Made by a program: the position numbers and the translations under genes | Part shown: positions 59,701 through 64,000 of the stretch, in pieces | How the letters are laid out: each line of letters begins with the position of its first letter | Position numbering within the stretch: position 1 is the first letter of the stretch | Notes under the pieces: model-generated | What the model saw: the letters and a program-made list of their open reading frames with translations, nothing else | Told to the model about the DNA's origin: nothing | Databases searched by the model: none | Source: Atherinomorus stipes | Lineage: Eukaryota; Chordata; Actinopteri; Atheriniformes; Atherinidae | Length of the DNA: 64,000 nucleotides | Assembly (NCBI GenBank): GCA_023101725.1 | Contig: JALJCO010009025.1 | Coordinates: 310,001 to 374,000 of the forward strand | Direction: 5' to 3'

Positions 59701-61407
59701 AGGGACCCAAGTGGGTTTGTCCACGGTTTCCATGGTGGCCCCGCCAGTGTTTGCCCATATAGCCTGTAAGTATTTGAATGGGCATGGGTTTGAACTGGGC
59801 AAATTTGCAGATCTCATGTAGTTCCGGTTACATGGGCCCCATATGTGGAAACCCACGTCTCCCTCATATGCAGCCAAAATTGAACCCTTATGGGCCCCAC
59901 ATGGACGTGCTGGCTTTCCACATTACTTTGTATATGTTTTATTTTTGACAATTATGCTATAGGCTAAGTATATTGAATTTCATACGCTGCAACACTGAAT
60001 TTTTAGTTTTGGCCCACAACCATTCACCCTGAGTAATTTTTGGCCCTCCAATGTAAAAAATTTGGACACCCCTGATTTAAACCATAAATTCAAACATGAT
60101 TTGCCGGATGCTAGTTTTATTTAGTTCTTCAGAAACCTACGGGTGGTGTCGCAGAGGGTTTGTCCATATTAACACGTCCCACATCTTGATGGGATTGAGG
60201 TCTGCAGAATGTGGAGACCAAGTGAACATCTTAAACTTGCCATGTTCCTTGAACCATTCCTGAACCAATTTTTCAAAACCAGTTTTCTAAAGGGTTGTAC
60301 TTTATCAGCAACAATGTTTAAGCAGATCTACATGGATAGGAGGACCCAAAATTCCCCAGCAGAGCATTGCTCAAAACATACTCGACCCACCAGCTTGATT
60401 TTCTTCCCACAATGCATCCCGATGCTGCGTTATCCCCAAAGAAATTACTCACAAGGACCCAACCATTCATAAGTTTAAAGAAAATAGGATTCCTCCAATA
60501 AGACCACCTTCTTCCTTTGCTCTAGGACAGTGATCACCAATCCCGGTCCTCAGGACCGGTATCCTGCTGGTTTTCCAGGTCTCCCTGCTGCAGCACACCA
60601 GAGTCAGACTCAGACAAGCTCTGGACAACTCTGCTAATTAGTCAATGATTTCAATCAGGTGTGTTGCAGCAGTGAGACATGGAATACCTGCAGGATACCG
60701 GTCCTTGAGGACCAGGATTGGGGATCCCTGCTCTAGGATATATTTTTGATCCTCACAAGCCTGTTCTAGGTGCTTTTAGCAGTAAACACAAGTCAGGATA
60801 GGCACCCTGACTGGGTGCTATATGCAACTGAAGCATATTTCTATTGGGTTTTTATCAAACTGAGCCAGTCTTTGCTCCCTACATCAGTGAGCCATTGCCA
60901 CCCATGACCCGGTTGCCAGTTCACCGATTTTTCTTCCTTGGAGCACTTTTTTATAGGTCCTGACACAGCATACCAGTAATATCCCAAGAAATATGCACTT
61001 CCTCTTAAAGTTTTTAACTCATTCAAGGTTCAGTTTAAGTCATGGATACAAAGAAAAAATATGTTCAGGCAGCAATTTAGAAATCCTCATTCTGCACAGT
61101 AGATAGTGTTTCTATGTTTATGAGTATTAAACATAGTTTTTCGAGTATTTCAGCAGCAGTAGGAAATTACAGGAAGCGCAGAAGGAGGAGGGTTGTGAGC
61201 CAGATTCTGTCTCTTCTGTGTGTACTGAGCTGAGTCACAAGGCACCTCTGGGATTTGAATGACTATGCTTGAGTAAATGTTTCTTCATGGTTCTGCTTAT
61301 GCATGTGTGGGTTTTTGTGTTTTAGCTTCTGGCCACTGTGCTGTCTCAGTCTGTAAAAGCTAAGGAGCATCTCCTGGAGCAGTCGCAGTCTGTTGAGCAG
61401 TCAACAA
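19534..61407 (+). CDS. caskin1: CASKIN1, CASK-interacting adaptor (first 14 coding exons; 3' part outside window)
   Basis: Exons: 19534-19627, 36266-36317, 38316-38413, 42717-42862, 43061-43157, 44099-44220, 47992-48100, 48509-48617, 52626-52720, 54005-54119, 56099-56371, 58327-58425, 58515-58699, 61326-61407. All phases match and all introns are GT-AG. The product starts [20 protein letters not shown], which is CASKIN1 rather than CASKIN2. Six ankyrin repeats (about residues 48-275), an SH3 domain (282-346), a proline-rich insert (346-436), the CASK-binding motif EDIWVLRK (about 458-465) and a serine-rich linker follow; the SAM domains lie beyond the edge. In vertebrates CASKIN1 is a brain scaffold that binds the kinase-like domain of CASK at synapses. 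Exon 5 has one extra A (run 43115-43119), giving an in-frame TGA at 43139. Every other exon is clean, so a sequencing error is likelier than a dead gene. Confidence 0.9.
20375..20402 (+). repeat. TCCTC pentanucleotide tract
   Basis: Repeats of CTCTCCTCTCCT-type units in intron 1 of CASKIN1, within a wider pyrimidine-rich stretch from about 20240. Confidence 0.7.
21752..22150. mobile_element. hAT-like MITE
   Basis: Termini TAGGTTTGTAACGATT and AATCGTTACACCCCTA are inverse copies; the flanking octamers CTACAAAA and CTTCAAGA agree at 6 of 8 positions, as for an aged 8-bp hAT duplication. Interior has no coding frame; secondary inverted motifs surround ATCATTATTATC. Confidence 0.6.
22277..22320. 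repeat. Perfect 19-bp inverted repeat (hairpin)
   Basis: TTGGCATCACTTTCCCATT, six-base loop AAATCC, then the exact inverse AATGGGAAAGTGATGCCAA. The arms have no mismatch. It stands in CASKIN1 intron 1 outside any recognised element terminus. Confidence 0.7.
23345..24017. mobile_element. Tc1/mariner-like element, degenerate, with a nested repeat
   Basis: Left end TACAGTGGTCCTCAAAGTTA and right end TTTTGAGGACTATGTA form imperfect inverted repeats of about 40 bp (both continue into CTCCTATTAAAG or its inverse), with TA at the borders. A stretch near 23740-23800 reads like the degraded C terminus of a Tc1 transposase ([20 protein letters not shown]). A second repeat is inserted at 23428-23556. 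The right end runs into a TA microsatellite. Confidence 0.65.
23428..23556 (+). repeat. Abundant teleost dispersed repeat with GTCA tail, copy 1
   Basis: Contains CACCGCTTATCCAGTTCATG, GCGGGGTTTGCTGGAGCC and GGCGGGGTACACCCTGGACA..GGTCGCCAGTCTGTCGCAGAG, a motif I recognise as very common in fish genomes, probably a retroposon end. It begins with a short GTCAGTCAGTCA tract. Inserted within the Tc1-like element 23345-24017. A second copy lies at 30698-30850. Confidence 0.6.
24014..24123. repeat. TA dinucleotide microsatellite
   Basis: Almost pure TA/AT repeat with a few GT and GC interruptions, bridging two Tc1-like remnants. Confidence 0.9.
24131..24600 (+). pseudogene. Tc1-like transposon remnant
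   Basis: Begins with AGTGCCTATTATTGCCTAGC and CACCCCTTGG, resembling the CAGTGCCTTGCAAAAGTATTC ends of fish Tc1 elements, and at about 24520-24590 encodes [15 protein letters not shown], stop, GDGFQ, which matches the N-terminal helix-turn-helix region of Tc1 transposases. No longer open frame remains. Confidence 0.5.
24601..26411. other. CASKIN1 intron 1 without recognised content
   Basis: AT-rich intronic DNA. I see no exon, repeat terminus or strong structure here. Confidence 0.4.
26412..27532. mobile_element. hAT-like element enclosing a Harbinger-like insertion
   Basis: Termini TTAGGCTGCACAATATTAG and ATATTGTGCAGTCCTA are inverse copies. Flanking octamers ATGGCCAC and ATGACCAC agree at 7 of 8 positions, offset by one base. 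A second element beginning GGGTGCATTCACACC at 26645 lies inside. Confidence 0.55.
26645..27420. mobile_element. PIF/Harbinger-like element (nested)
   Basis: Starts after TTA with GGGTGCATTCACACCAGG, the same terminus type as the element at 9355-9944 (which ends in CTGCACCC plus TTA). Internal matches to that element include TCCAATTGGG and GAAGTGGACCAA. The right end near CATGAATGCACTGTGG is uncertain. Confidence 0.45.
27598..27973. repeat. MITE family T1 (AAAGG..GGCAGGA ends), copy 1
   Basis: Termini AAAGGAACTAGGGGCAGGA and TCCTGCCTCTAGTCCCTTTAA are inverse copies. Most of the body matches 45243-45736: GAGACTCGCGAGTGA, TCTTTCAGTTGATC, AGAATCCATAACGATCCCTT, ACAGCCTGTTCAAGGCAA and AACTGGACATGCATG. 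Noncoding. Confidence 0.65.
29890..30240 (-). pseudogene. Possible DNA-transposon remnant (antisense)
   Basis: Phrases such as CCCCACACCATCACACTGCC and CATCACTAAACATGACATGC resemble the antisense of conserved segments of fish Tc1-like transposase genes. No extended frame is open. The terminal motif GTGGTTGCACC-like pair near the ends (TATGGTGCAACTGC and TTGCACCATAAA) may mark a small inverted unit. Confidence 0.3.
30698..30850 (-). repeat. Abundant teleost dispersed repeat with GTCA tail, copy 2
   Basis: Minus-strand counterpart of 23428-23556: GACTGGCGACCTGTCCAGGG, TGTACCCCGCCTCTCGCC, CAGCAACCCCCGCGACC and ATAACCGGTACAGAAAATGA. It runs into a pure TGAC tetranucleotide array of about 44 bases (30807-30850), the same tail unit as in copy 1. 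Confidence 0.65.
30870..31085. repeat. Inverted-repeat unit (MITE-like)
   Basis: Left arm TTTGCAAAAATAAACAGGCG...AAAAACGGATTTAACTGC and right arm GCAGTTAACTCCGTTTTTCC...GTCTGTTTTTGCAAA are inverse copies of about 48 bases with a few mismatches; no coding content. Confidence 0.6.
31648..32075 (-). mobile_element. Nested hAT-like composite, truncated copy
   Basis: Minus-strand partial copy of the composite at 63181-63856. The outer end reads CCAATATCGTGCATCCCTA (to 32075) and the inner element ends CCACCCCTA at 31915, directly followed by TTTTTCAAAG: the same inner/outer junction as at 63285-63293. The remaining outer half is absent. Confidence 0.65.
32262..32303 (+). repeat. GA dinucleotide microsatellite
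   Basis: About 20 uninterrupted GA units in CASKIN1 intron 1. Confidence 0.9.
33478..33785 (+). repeat. GT microsatellite plus GTGGGGACAT / GGTTAG-rich repeat
   Basis: A GT array (33478-33535) is followed by GTGGGGACAT units, an inverse GTCCCCACAG, and then a stretch rich in TTAGG-like words (GATTAGGTTTT, GGTTAGGATTAGGAC, GGGTTAGGTTTAGG). It closes with CCCACGGGGAT and a second GT array (33792-33809). This combination recurs in fish genomes; the TTAGG words are too irregular to be telomeric DNA. Confidence 0.6.
33880..33960 (+). repeat. Retroposon 3' tail fragment
   Basis: TATGTAAAGCACTTTGCGC..ATGAAACCTGTGTTAAATAAA resembles the conserved 3' tails (AAGCGCTTTG...CTATATAAAT) of fish LINE/SINE pairs. 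Confidence 0.4.
34205..34388 (+). repeat. RTE-type retroposon 3' fragment
   Basis: AAATCCTGAATCCGGATCAG, CATTCCCTGAAAATTTCATC, CAAATCCATTAATAACTTTT, TGAGTTATTTTGCTAACAGA and CCTCCTTTGTGGAGGTCA form a word order I recognise as a frequent fish retroposon end, probably RTE-class. Confidence 0.45.
34389..34765. repeat. MITE family T2 (TTAAAGGTAGAGTC ends), copy 1
   Basis: Termini TTAAAGGTAGAGTC and GACTCTACCTTTAA are perfect inverse copies. The body matches the copy at 46133-46690 (CAAACTGAGCG, TAATGGCC, AATCTCCACCCAGAAA, GGGAGAGGGAGTTGCA, GCACAAGTCT). The TTAA at both borders could be a target duplication. Confidence 0.65.
34851..36085 (-). mobile_element. Tc1-like transposon with intact ends and dead transposase
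   Basis: Terminal inverted repeats begin TACAGGTACTACCC (34851-34864) and end GGGTAGTACCTGTA (36072-36085), with TA target sites. The arms extend inward about 150-200 bases (GGTGCAATTTACATATTGT and its inverse), the right arm carrying roughly 50 extra bases. The interior encodes a Tc1 transposase on the minus strand. The element lies in CASKIN1 intron 1, 180 bases before exon 2, between TA-rich tracts. Confidence 0.88.
35020..35752 (-). pseudogene. Tc1-like transposase pseudogene
   Basis: From ATG at 35752 the minus strand reads [20 protein letters not shown], the paired-like DNA-binding start, then hits a stop after a frameshift near 35620. The frame 35646-35020 resumes with [20 protein letters not shown], lacks the central part including the first catalytic aspartate (WSDES block), retains [10 protein letters not shown] with the second aspartate, and has DLNPIKNMW where the third catalytic glutamate (DLNPIENLW) is expected. 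It is about 100 residues shorter than the usual 340. It is therefore inactive. Confidence 0.85.
36092..36137. repeat. TA microsatellite
   Basis: TATATA-type array just right of the Tc1 element, 128 bases before CASKIN1 exon 2. Confidence 0.8.
36266..36317 (+). CDS. caskin1: CASKIN1 exon 2
   Basis: 52-bp exon after CTGTTTCTCTTTCAG giving [17 protein letters not shown], the entry of the ankyrin block; phase 1 to 2. Confidence 0.9.
38145..38173 (+). repeat. Poly-C run of about 29 bases
   Basis: C homopolymer followed by CCTCCCTCCC, upstream of CASKIN1 exon 3. Length is likely unreliable or polymorphic. Confidence 0.85.
38316..38413 (+). CDS. caskin1: CASKIN1 exon 3
   Basis: Ankyrin repeat [20 protein letters not shown] and [14 protein letters not shown] run of 29 C lies 142 bases before the acceptor. 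The acceptor (TCTGTGTGAAG) is pyrimidine-poor but the phase (2 to 1) and homology are unambiguous. Confidence 0.9.
40830..41230 (+). repeat. Interspersed repeat family R1, copy 3
   Basis: The best preserved copy: CGCACTACAGAGCTTTTACA, GTTTTCTCAGTGACAC, CTTGTGTTTCTTTGCCGAAT, CATTCAAAACACCCGATG, GGAAAAGTTGCATAGTGCGG, TTTCTCAGCCTCGTGCTG, GTGTGTCATCGAAACAAGTC, ATATTTTTAAAGG. It lies in the intron between CASKIN1 exons 3 and 4. Confidence 0.55.
42170..42380. mobile_element. Tc1-type MITE
   Basis: TACAGTTGTGTGAAAAAGTG at the left and CGCTTTTTCACACAACTGTA at the right are inverse copies, starting and ending at TA. It is 211 bp long with a poly-T and a poly-G tract inside and no coding sequence. Confidence 0.8.
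42717..42862 (+). CDS. caskin1: CASKIN1 exon 4
   Basis: Encodes [20 protein letters not shown] and [14 protein letters not shown]. It ends with G where mammalian CASKIN1 and 2 have V/E (GHYDV/E), before a GTAACT donor that runs after 4 bases into a GT microsatellite (about 42869-42899). Confidence 0.9.
43061..43157 (+). CDS. caskin1: CASKIN1 exon 5, with a one-base frameshift
   Basis: Starts [12 protein letters not shown], then DTAGK; after the A run at 43115-43119 the frame must shift by one to read [13 protein letters not shown]. The exon is 97 bp where 96 is required by its phase 0 borders. Read literally, TGA arises at 43139-43141. Confidence 0.88.
43160..44090. other. CASKIN1 intron 5 without recognised repeat
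   Basis: A moderately GC-rich patch at 43540-43740 stands out, but no family or exon could be assigned to it. Otherwise AT-rich intron. Confidence 0.35.
44099..44220 (+). CDS. caskin1: CASKIN1 exon 6
   Basis: [20 protein letters not shown] then [20 protein letters not shown]. The donor CG|GTCTGA is weaker than its neighbours. Human CASKIN1 has a slightly longer EPRPGDAT loop here. Confidence 0.88.
44640..44868 (+). repeat. tRNA-derived SINE
   Basis: The head AGCTGCCGTGGTAGAGTGG resembles a pol III A box and GGGCTTGATCCCCAG a B box, followed by the body (GATGAAGTGACAAGACTGGG, CACATGGTTCCTGAT) and tail (AGTGCTGTATGAGTATTTG) that I recognise from a frequent teleost SINE group (GTAGAGTGGTTGTCT...AAGCACTATATGAATG). 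Confidence 0.65.
44968..45988. mobile_element. DNA element with TTTAAAGGTAC ends, enclosing a T1 MITE
   Basis: Left end CTTTAAAGGTACCTTGTGT and right end ACATAGTGTACCTTTAAAG are inverse copies. The T1-family element 45243-45736 interrupts it, so this one is older. Interior noncoding. Confidence 0.55.
45243..45736. repeat. MITE family T1, copy 2 (nested)
   Basis: Ends TTAAGGATCTAGAGGCAGGA and TCCTGCCTCTAGTCCCTTTAA; body as in 27598-27973 but with about 120 extra bases in two places (around 45320-45360 and 45490-45560), so copy 1 is probably the deleted form. Confidence 0.65.
46133..46690. repeat. MITE family T2, copy 2
   Basis: Ends CAGGTAGAATCCGGAG (degraded) and GGATTCTACCTTTAA; shares the body blocks listed for 34389-34765. 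A TA-rich insertion around 46360-46400 and extra sequence to 46490 make it longer. Confidence 0.55.
46895..47235 (-). repeat. Interspersed repeat family R1, copy 4
   Basis: Minus-strand copy with TGTGTTTCCTTGCTGAATCA, GTTCAAAACACCAGTTAC, GCAGTTTCTCAGCCTTGGGA, GTGTGCCATCAAAACAGGTC. It lies in the intron between CASKIN1 exons 6 and 7. Confidence 0.5.
47992..48100 (+). CDS. caskin1: CASKIN1 exon 7
   Basis: [20 protein letters not shown] and [16 protein letters not shown], an ankyrin repeat almost identical to the mammalian one; phase 2 to 0, donor GTAAGT. Confidence 0.92.
48509..48617 (+). CDS. caskin1: CASKIN1 exon 8
   Basis: [20 protein letters not shown] and [16 protein letters not shown], the last ankyrin repeat and connector to SH3; phase 0 to 1. 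The next intron holds the L2-type LINE and a SINE. Confidence 0.92.
48915..51300 (+). pseudogene. L2-type LINE, deleted and frameshifted copy
   Basis: The start encodes [17 protein letters not shown] and [17 protein letters not shown], a degraded SGNH esterase domain of the kind carried by L2/CR1 LINEs, followed by [20 protein letters not shown]. The endonuclease is missing. The frame 49096-49758 continues with the pre-RT region ([12 protein letters not shown]). Fragments of the reverse transcriptase follow: NYRPISKLP near 49800, and [11 protein letters not shown] with the YADD motif near 50148. An intact stretch (50316-50753) encodes the C-terminal region ([53 protein letters not shown]). 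Several stops and deletions make it dead. It sits in the sense direction in the intron between CASKIN1 exons 8 and 9. Confidence 0.85.
51558..51895 (+). repeat. tRNA-derived SINE with LINE-like tail
   Basis: The head ATGGCTCAGGCAGTAGAGCA and GAGGGTTGACAAATCC fit pol III A and B boxes. A middle region (AGCAGGACACTTCACTCAC) follows, and the tail AGTAAAGCGATTTGGGTGCC..AAGTGCTATATAAATC is the conserved LINE-derived end of many fish SINEs. About 340 bp. Confidence 0.7.
51900..52625. other. CASKIN1 intron 8, right part
   Basis: No repeat or exon recognised until the acceptor at 52625. Confidence 0.4.
52626..52720 (+). CDS. caskin1: CASKIN1 exon 9 (start of SH3)
   Basis: [20 protein letters not shown] followed by [23 protein letters not shown] is the ALYDY-type strand of the SH3 fold, in which the aromatic residues used for proline binding are altered, as in the mammalian CASKIN SH3. 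Confidence 0.92.
52721..54004. other. CASKIN1 intron 9
   Basis: AT-rich; only an alternating GC/GT tract (about 53961-54002) directly before exon 10 stands out. Confidence 0.4.
54005..54119 (+). CDS. caskin1: CASKIN1 exon 10 (end of SH3)
   Basis: [20 protein letters not shown] and [19 protein letters not shown] complete the SH3 domain (GRWKG and GYFPSN motifs). A GT/GC alternating tract precedes the acceptor. Ends in phase 1. Confidence 0.92.
54383..55832. mobile_element. DNA element with CTGGGGTCTGTACTACACAG ends, containing nested repeats
   Basis: The left end CTGGGGTCTGTACTACACAG and the right end CTTTGTAGAACAGGCCCCTG are imperfect inverse copies. Inside lie a MITE-like unit with GGTACT ends (about 54898-55265) and hAT-like copy 2 (55320-55673). 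No matching target duplication was seen, so the superfamily is open. Confidence 0.5.
55320..55673. mobile_element. hAT-like nonautonomous element, copy 2
   Basis: Matches 505-868 in order (ATTCTTCAAATATAGA, TTATTTTGGATACAT, GCAAAACAGCT, ACACAAAGAGAGAAATGC-like, TTTCAATATTGACCAAAAT) and keeps the right terminus CGAGCAGCCCTA that copy 1 has lost. The left third of copy 1 is absent. Confidence 0.6.
56099..56371 (+). CDS. caskin1: CASKIN1 exon 11, proline-rich symmetric exon
   Basis: 273 bp, phase 1 at both ends, following CTGGCATGTGTCCAG and ending at G|GTACAT. It encodes about 91 residues rich in P, S and L (for example [15 protein letters not shown] and [12 protein letters not shown]). As I recall human CASKIN1, SH3 runs almost directly into the CASK-binding segment with no such block, while CASKIN2 has a proline-rich stretch in this place. 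The frame stays open across the whole exon and the borders fit, so it is probably coding, perhaps a cassette. Confidence 0.72.
56372..58326. other. CASKIN1 intron 11
   Basis: Contains a poly-T tract (about 56692-56720) and otherwise AT-rich DNA without recognised genes or element ends. Confidence 0.4.
58327..58425 (+). CDS. caskin1: CASKIN1 exon 12 with the CASK-binding motif
   Basis: 99 bp, phase 1 at both ends, encoding [20 protein letters not shown] then [19 protein letters not shown] preceded by acidic residues (58392-58415) is the motif shared by CASKIN1 and Mint1 that docks on the CaMK-like domain of CASK. Confidence 0.9.
58515..58699 (+). CDS. caskin1: CASKIN1 exon 13
   Basis: [20 protein letters not shown] then a threonine/proline-rich stretch ending LHAQAEGVK; phase 1 to 0. 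GxRSGS and the terminal SEGVK-like end agree with the mammalian linker. Only 89 bases of intron separate it from exon 12. Confidence 0.88.
59140..60074. mobile_element. hAT-type element with perfect 8-bp target duplication
   Basis: Termini CAGGGCTGCCCAATTTGGGG and AATTTGGACACCCCTG are inverse copies and are flanked on both sides by the identical ATTTAAAC (59132-59139 and 60075-60082). It is 935 bp, noncoding, and contains a palindromic repeat at 59655-59910. It lies in the intron between CASKIN1 exons 13 and 14. Confidence 0.8.
59655..59910. repeat. Palindromic unit nested in the hAT element
   Basis: The blocks TCCATAAGGGTTAAATTTTG and GCTGCATATGAGGGA near the left return inverted as TCCCTCATATGCAGC and CAAAATTGAACCCTTATGGG near the right; internal words such as CATGGGCCCCATATG are themselves palindromic. 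Similar units are known to be frequent in fish. Confidence 0.6.
60130..61030 (-). pseudogene. Tc1-like transposase remnant (antisense), split by a hAT MITE
   Basis: On the plus strand the text CATCTTGATGGGATTGAGGT, CTTGAACCATTCCTGAACCA, GAGCATTGCTC and AAGACCACCTTCTTCCTTTG is the antisense of conserved segments of Tc1-like transposase genes as seen in many fish. No long frame is open. The element at 60528-60730 interrupts it. Confidence 0.5.
60528..60730. mobile_element. hAT MITE with perfect 8-bp target duplication
   Basis: CAGTGATCACCAATCCCGGT and TTGGGGATCCCTG are inverse ends; inner arms share CCGGTATCCTGC. Both flanks read CTCTAGGA (60520-60527 and 60731-60738). 203 bp, noncoding. Confidence 0.85.
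61326..61407 (+). CDS. caskin1: CASKIN1 exon 14 (last seen)
   Basis: [20 protein letters not shown] and QSVEQST, matching [11 protein letters not shown] of mammals; phase 0 to 1 with a GTAAGC donor at 61408. Exons with the SAM domains must lie to the right of the window. Confidence 0.88.
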
Positions 61408-63180
61408 GTAAGCACACACTCATTTAAAGACAGTCATATCTTTAGGTTCAAGATGGTTTGCAGCAATATTTAGATAGTGTTTGTCTCCATTTTGTCTTCA
61501 CTTGCAGAAAAGAAACACAGTGGGATTCATTCATTTAAAAGAACTCTTTGTTTGTAATGATATGATGAGAATTAAAAATGATCAAGGCGGCATTCACAAG
61601 TCCAACAACTCCCCTCGGGGCTTGTTTGGATCTCTTTTATTCTTCATCTCACTTTTACTCAGCTTGGCCCTCTAAAGACCACCTGTCTGTTCATATTAAA
61701 CACCAGCAGTTTTTCTCTCCTCGGTCCTTGTAATGCAGTACTTAAAAGTTGTATTTTATTAATAAAAAATAAAAAATCATATTGAAACAAGCAGATATCT
61801 TATGTTTCTCAGAAATCTGTGCATTTTAGGGTTTGGTTGCTGTAGCAAATATTTACTTGTTCATTGAGGAGCATAAACAGGATGATCCTCAGCAGCTGTT
61901 GCTACTCTAAAGGAAATAAGAGACTACATAAATCCAAATGCCTGACTGACAAACAAAGACACCAGATAACAAATAATTAGGCTGACCTGTGGACTTAGAA
62001 CAAAAATTACTCTACAAGTAATGCTTTCAAATGAAAGATGAAATAAGCATTGTACATGTTTAGATTGGTAAATTAACATAATTTCCAAGCACGCCCCTCA
62101 TTCAAAACCTTTATCAGTGTTTAATTTGGATTGGTCCTCCTTTAACTTATTGTGTGCTAAAAAAAATTTTTTTGTACATCATAAGCAACTGCACTACTCT
62201 TATTGGCTGAGTTTTCACTTGGGGCTACGTAGACTTGTATGCACTGCAAAATTTGGTGGATTAACAAAAAGCATATACGGTATGTTGTATAGGCAATTAT
62301 ATGATGTCACATTTGTCTCACTTAGAAGTTCCAATATTTATTTTGGAAACTACTTGCTTTGTGACAATACACTGTAGTGATGTGATATACAAGGACATGC
62401 CTCATATGTCCTGCTTCGAACACGGCCTAAGCTATCTGCACATCTGCAGAAATATGTCAGGCTGAACTGAACCTTGACACAGTCTGGATCCAGTCTTATC
62501 TGAGATTTAAACGCTTCCGATTTTTATTTTTAAAGGTTGAAACTTTGGTTTTACTATTGATTTTGACTTTGTTTTAGTCTAAAATGCTGCAGCTCACAGT
62601 AGTTTGCCAACTAATTGGGGACTAAATGTGTTTGACATTTATTGTTCTCACTTTAAAATGAGCAAATAAATTAGCATTTTTAATCAGCTGTAATTCTGCT
62701 AGTGTACTGTACTGCAGTGATGTGATGGACTTGTTCTACCAAAACAGCACCACAAAACTAGCCAAGCTTCAGAATTGTTGCCAGAATGTTATGAGGGCCT
62801 TCATAAATCATTTGCTACCTGAATTAATCCATTTTTGTACTCTGAACCTTTTGAATGCTCTTGATCAACAAATGTTGCCAGTTGCTGGCTTCACAAATTT
62901 GAAAAAGAAACAAGAGAGCATGATAATATTTAAGTTTCTCAGTTTTGTGACAAGTTTAGTTGAACTGATTTAGTAAAGATTGCTTTTATAAGAAGCAGTC
63001 AAGTTGTTAAATCTCTGGTTTTTAAAGAGTTGTGAAATTTTAACACCATTGCTGAATTAAAATTCTCCCTTCTCTCTAAATTAGGAACTGCATGGCACCC
63101 TTCTGTGTTTATTATGATTATTAGTAAATTATAACTTGTTTGTTTTCTCTTTTTTTGTTCCCAATTTAATCAGTTAAGAA
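61408..63180. other. CASKIN1 intron 14, left part
   Basis: No further exon with CASKIN1 homology is seen in the window. AT-rich DNA without recognised element ends. Confidence 0.4.
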
Positions 63181-63856
63181 TAGGGATGCACGATATTGGA
63201 ATTTTGGTCGATATCTGATATGCCGATATTTTAAAACTAATGTGGTTAATGCAAATAGCAGTTTTTTTATCCATTTCCGACACTTTGAAAAATAGGGGTG
63301 GGAAAAATATCGATACACTGAAATATCGCGATATTTTCATATGCCAATATCAAATTGATATTTAAAAGCGTAGTATCAATCTATTTTACTTACAAAATCT
63401 TGCAAGATTTCATCGTTATCTTAAAAACTCTCGTGATATTTCATGAATTCTCCGGAGATTTTGTTAGTAAATTAGATCAATACTGCAGTTTTAAATGTCA
63501 ATATGATATCAGCATATGAGAATATTGGGAAATTTTTGTGAATTTTTGCGAGATTTCATGACAGAACGATAAAATATTGTGAGATTTTGTTAGTAAAATA
63601 GAACAATACCGCGTTTTTAAATGTCAATATGATATCAGCATATGAAACTATCGCGATATTTCAGTGTATTGATATTTTTTCCCATCCCTAGTCTTTAGGA
63701 GTTTTAAAGTCTGTAAGAAAGAAGTTTTTGAAGACGAAGAAGTTTTGGTGGTGTTTTAGACTTTAGAAACAGCGGGCTCATCGATTAAATATCGGTGGAG
63801 GCAATGTTCGATATATGCTGACACCTATGGAGGGACGATTATATTGTGCATCCCTG
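63181..63856. mobile_element. hAT-like composite: outer element with inner palindromic element
   Basis: The outer ends TAGGGATGCACGATATTGG and ATATTGTGCATCCCTG are inverse copies flanked by GTTAAGAA and GTCAAGAA (7 of 8 identical). Inside, TAGGGGTGGGAAAAATATCG (63293) and ATATTTTTTCCCATCCCTA (to 63690) bound a second, near-palindromic element full of CGATATTTTCATATG-type words. A truncated copy of the same composite is at 31648-32075. Confidence 0.7.
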
Positions 63857-64000
63857 GTCAAGAATTTAGCAAGAAATGTCAGAACCCAAGGATTACATCA
63901 CTGCATCCTCCAATCTGGTTCAAGAATTCAACCATGGTAACAGGCATCCGCTGGATACAACTAAATATTACTCTTTGTTCATTGTTTCCCCATTTTGTCT

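Noticed and set aside
59623..59877. Minus-strand frame of 84 codons
   Set aside because: It lies on a palindromic repeat nested in a hAT element; no family resemblance.
61506..61676. Possible extra CASKIN1 exon after TTCACTTGCAG
   Set aside because: An acceptor-like site is present and the frame is open for a while, but the peptide (NTVGFIHLKELF...) has no resemblance to the CASKIN1 linker and no suitable donor was found.

Overview
This is a eukaryotic window, almost certainly from a bony (teleost) fish. Genes are split into short exons with GT/AG borders and are separated by long AT-rich introns. Those introns are full of typical teleost repeats: Tc1/mariner, hAT and PIF/Harbinger-like DNA elements, an L2-type LINE, tRNA-derived SINEs and many microsatellites. 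All assignments were made by reading the sequence and comparing with family knowledge; no search was run.

Three protein-coding genes can be supported, all on the plus strand. (1) The 3' part of an ATP5MK/DAPIT-like gene (4492-4781), a small single-pass subunit of mitochondrial ATP synthase, with its polyadenylation signal. (2) A complete SOCS1-family gene. It has an interferon-type promoter (GAS and IRF motifs near 6160-6192), a noncoding first exon ending at 6465, a 5'UTR holding upstream ORFs, and three coding exons (8387-8569, 15660-15847, 16012-16336) giving 231 residues with KIR, SH2 and SOCS box. (3) The 5' two thirds of CASKIN1 (19534 to beyond the right edge). Fourteen coding exons are seen, coding for an ankyrin-repeat block, an SH3 domain, the CASK-binding IWVLRK motif and the start of the linker before the SAM domains, which lie outside the window.

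Layout: 1-4.4 kb is intergenic or upstream-intron DNA with hAT-like miniatures; 4.5-4.9 kb is the DAPIT-like gene; 5-6.1 kb is intergenic; 6.1-17.8 kb is SOCS1, whose first coding intron carries Harbinger-like and hAT-like elements; 17.8-18.9 kb is featureless spacer; 19.0-19.6 kb is a CpG-rich promoter and first exon of CASKIN1; 19.6-36.3 kb is its repeat-filled first intron; 36.3-61.4 kb holds exons 2-14; the rest is intron.

Points that stand out: the SOCS1 leader has a twin-ATG upstream ORF that stops one base before the main ATG, the arrangement reported for mammalian SOCS1; SOCS1 is interrupted by two coding introns, one through the codon of the SH2 FLVR arginine; CASKIN1 exon 5 carries a one-base expansion in an A run that breaks the frame; two consecutive CASKIN1 exons, one proline-rich and one holding the CASK-binding motif, are symmetric 1-1 exons that could be skipped in frame; and several transposons are nested in an order that can be read. 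No clearly new multi-gene system was found.
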